From Desulfobacterales bacterium (GTDB lineage Bacteria; Desulfobacterota; Desulfobacteria; Desulfobacterales; Desulfosalsimonadaceae): DNA of 6,041 bases. Of this stretch, positions 5,032 through 6,041 are shown piece after piece. The notes below the pieces were generated by a model. It did not search any database. It was not told the origin of the DNA and was given only the letters and a program-made list of their open reading frames with translations. A program made the translations under genes and the position numbers. The DNA lies in contig JAGYOT010000128.1 of the NCBI GenBank assembly GCA_018399455.1, positions 1-6,041 of the forward strand. Reading direction: 5' to 3'. Within the stretch, counting starts at the first letter, position 1, and the number at the start of each line of letters is the position of its first letter.

Positions 5032-6041
5032 TTAGAACCTCTCTGTCAGCTTGTCTATAATATAGGTACTCTCGCGCATCGCCTGTTCGCTGAAAGTGCC
5101 GAACCAATCCGCAATTTTTGAGAATTGAGCCAAAAACTGCGCCCTGTCGTTTTTCTCCAGCATATCAAGGTTTTCCTGAAGCGAACGGATATATTGGCGA
5201 AGAATGTCCCGGCGTTCTTTGGAAGCAAAGATAATCTCGCAATAAAGGGCGGGGTCCTGGGCAAAAAGCCGCCCCACCATTCCCAGTTCCAGGCGGTATA
5301 TGGGGCTTGTGAAATCAAGGGTACGCTCGAGATCGACCTGTTTCAGCCACAGGAACCGGCCGAAGGCGAAAGAAGCGAAATGGCGCAGGGCCTGAACCAG
5401 ATCCATGATTTCATCATGCTCTTTGGCATCGGCTGTCACCACCACACTGCCCCAGGCGGTAAACTGGTCCAGCAGCCACTGGTATTGCGCCTCATGCCTG
5501 CCGGGCACGGCTACCACGATCTGCTTGTCAAGCGAGGAAGTGCTCGGCCCGAACATCGGATGAAGCCCCACCACAGGTCCTTCGTGAGCCTCCAGCATAG
5601 TGGATACAGGGGATGCCTTAATACTGGTAATGTCGGCCAGGAGGGCGCCTTTTGGCAGATAAGAGGCGATTTGACCGATAATCGCTACGGTCTGATCGAT
5701 GGGAACGCTGACCAGCGCCAGATTGACGCCCTGGCAGAGCTTTTCGGCATCCTCCCAGTCGGACTTGTCGAGAATCCGGACTTCATAGCCCGTCTCGGCA
5801 AAACGGCGCTCAAAGTACCGGCCCATCGCACCCCGGCCGCCTACGATCAGAACAACGCCGCCGGGAAAAACCGCTTTTTTGCCAAGCCGCCGGGTCTGTT
5901 CGGCCCGGGACTGGCGAAGGATAACCCGGTAGAGTTCCTCGATAAAATCCGGATTCAATCCTGCCGCAGCCGCCCTGGCACGCCGGCTTGAGATCAGGTC
6001 TTCTTCCCGGGCCGGGTGGTAAACCGGTAAATGATGAGCCT
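5032..6041 (-). CDS. tyrA: Bifunctional chorismate mutase / prephenate dehydrogenase TyrA (N-terminus outside window)
   Basis: Converts chorismate to prephenate and then, with NAD+, to 4-hydroxyphenylpyruvate for tyrosine synthesis, in the cytoplasm. The frame stays open to the right edge, so 335 residues are visible; the TTG at 5956-5958 is an internal Leu codon, not a start. Visible residues 4-20 (LPVYHPAREEDLISSRR) align closely with residues 42-58 of E. coli TyrA, placing the second half of an AroQ-type chorismate mutase domain at about 1-50 and leaving roughly 38 residues outside. The dehydrogenase follows: Rossmann motif GGRGAMG (67-73), SVPID, then AHEGPVVGLHPMFGP, whose two His match E. 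coli His189 and the catalytic His197. SPIYRLELGMVGRLFAQDP holds the counterpart of prephenate-binding Arg294. All visible key residues are present. Tyrosine feedback inhibition is likely by family but not readable here. It is transcribed towards the thioesterase gene from an operon to the right. Confidence 0.95.
   Translation of the reverse strand, partial: AHHLPVYHPAREEDLISSRRARAAAAGLNPDFIEELYRVILRQSRAEQTRRLGKKAVFPGGVVLIVGGRGAMGRYFERRFAETGYEVRILDKSDWEDAEKLCQGVNLALVSVPIDQTVAIIGQIASYLPKGALLADITSIKASPVSTMLEAHEGPVVGLHPMFGPSTSSLDKQIVVAVPGRHEAQYQWLLDQFTAWGSVVVTADAKEHDEIMDLVQALRHFASFAFGRFLWLKQVDLERTLDFTSPIYRLELGMVGRLFAQDPALYCEIIFASKERRDILRQYIRSLQENLDMLEKNDRAQFLAQFSKIADWFGTFSEQAMRESTYIIDKLTERF

Noticed and set aside
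5956..5958. TTG as the start of a standalone prephenate dehydrogenase
   Set aside because: The frame continues upstream with clear chorismate mutase similarity, so this codon is an internal leucine.
5125..5991. Long plus-strand open frame of 288 codons opposite tyrA
   Set aside because: It is fully antisense to a gene with clear E. coli TyrA homology, resembles no protein family, and lacks a good ribosome site; long antisense frames are expected in this base composition.

Overview
The window looks like a stretch of ordinary chromosome from a mesophilic Desulfobacterota-type (former deltaproteobacterial) bacterium, most likely a Desulfobacterales relative. This is inferred from protein style: an acyl-CoA dehydrogenase with the long C-terminal extension, a CxxC/CC YkgJ-type protein, ThyX instead of ThyA, a bacterial acyl-ACP thioesterase and a fused TyrA. 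No taxonomic marker gene is present. Moderate GC, tight gene packing and good Shine-Dalgarno sites in front of several genes fit a Gram-negative chromosome. I see no tRNA, rRNA, CRISPR array, insertion sequence, integrase or phage gene.

Layout from left to right. The 3' end of a rightward acyl-CoA dehydrogenase gene (1-423) meets a small leftward cysteine-cluster gene (524-790), with a strong hairpin (487-518) between the two convergent ends. A 195-bp AT-rich divergent region (791-985) follows. Then comes a rightward run of five genes with shrinking gaps (87, 48, 19 or 13, and 5 nt): a DUF4404-like small protein (986-1318), a monoacylglycerol-lipase-like alpha/beta hydrolase (1406-2254), an AI-2E/PerM-family membrane protein (2303-3403), an FAD-dependent thymidylate synthase ThyX (3423-4226) and an acyl-ACP thioesterase (TTG start, 4232-4996). 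The last four, possibly all five, look like one operon. A perfect GC-rich hairpin overlaps the thioesterase stop codon and separates it from the convergent bifunctional chorismate mutase/prephenate dehydrogenase TyrA (leftward, 5032 to beyond the right edge).

Three of the genes handle acyl chains: acyl-CoA oxidation, acylglycerol or ester hydrolysis, and release of fatty acid from ACP. The rightward run adds dTMP synthesis and a polytopic membrane protein. No single pathway joins all five, so the cluster is best read as a housekeeping operon. I did not find a convincing undescribed system. The points most worth a second look are the altered ThyX signature motif, the thyX-thioesterase coupling through a TTG start, the start-site corrections for thyX and tyrA, and the hairpins at gene ends that lack U-tracts.
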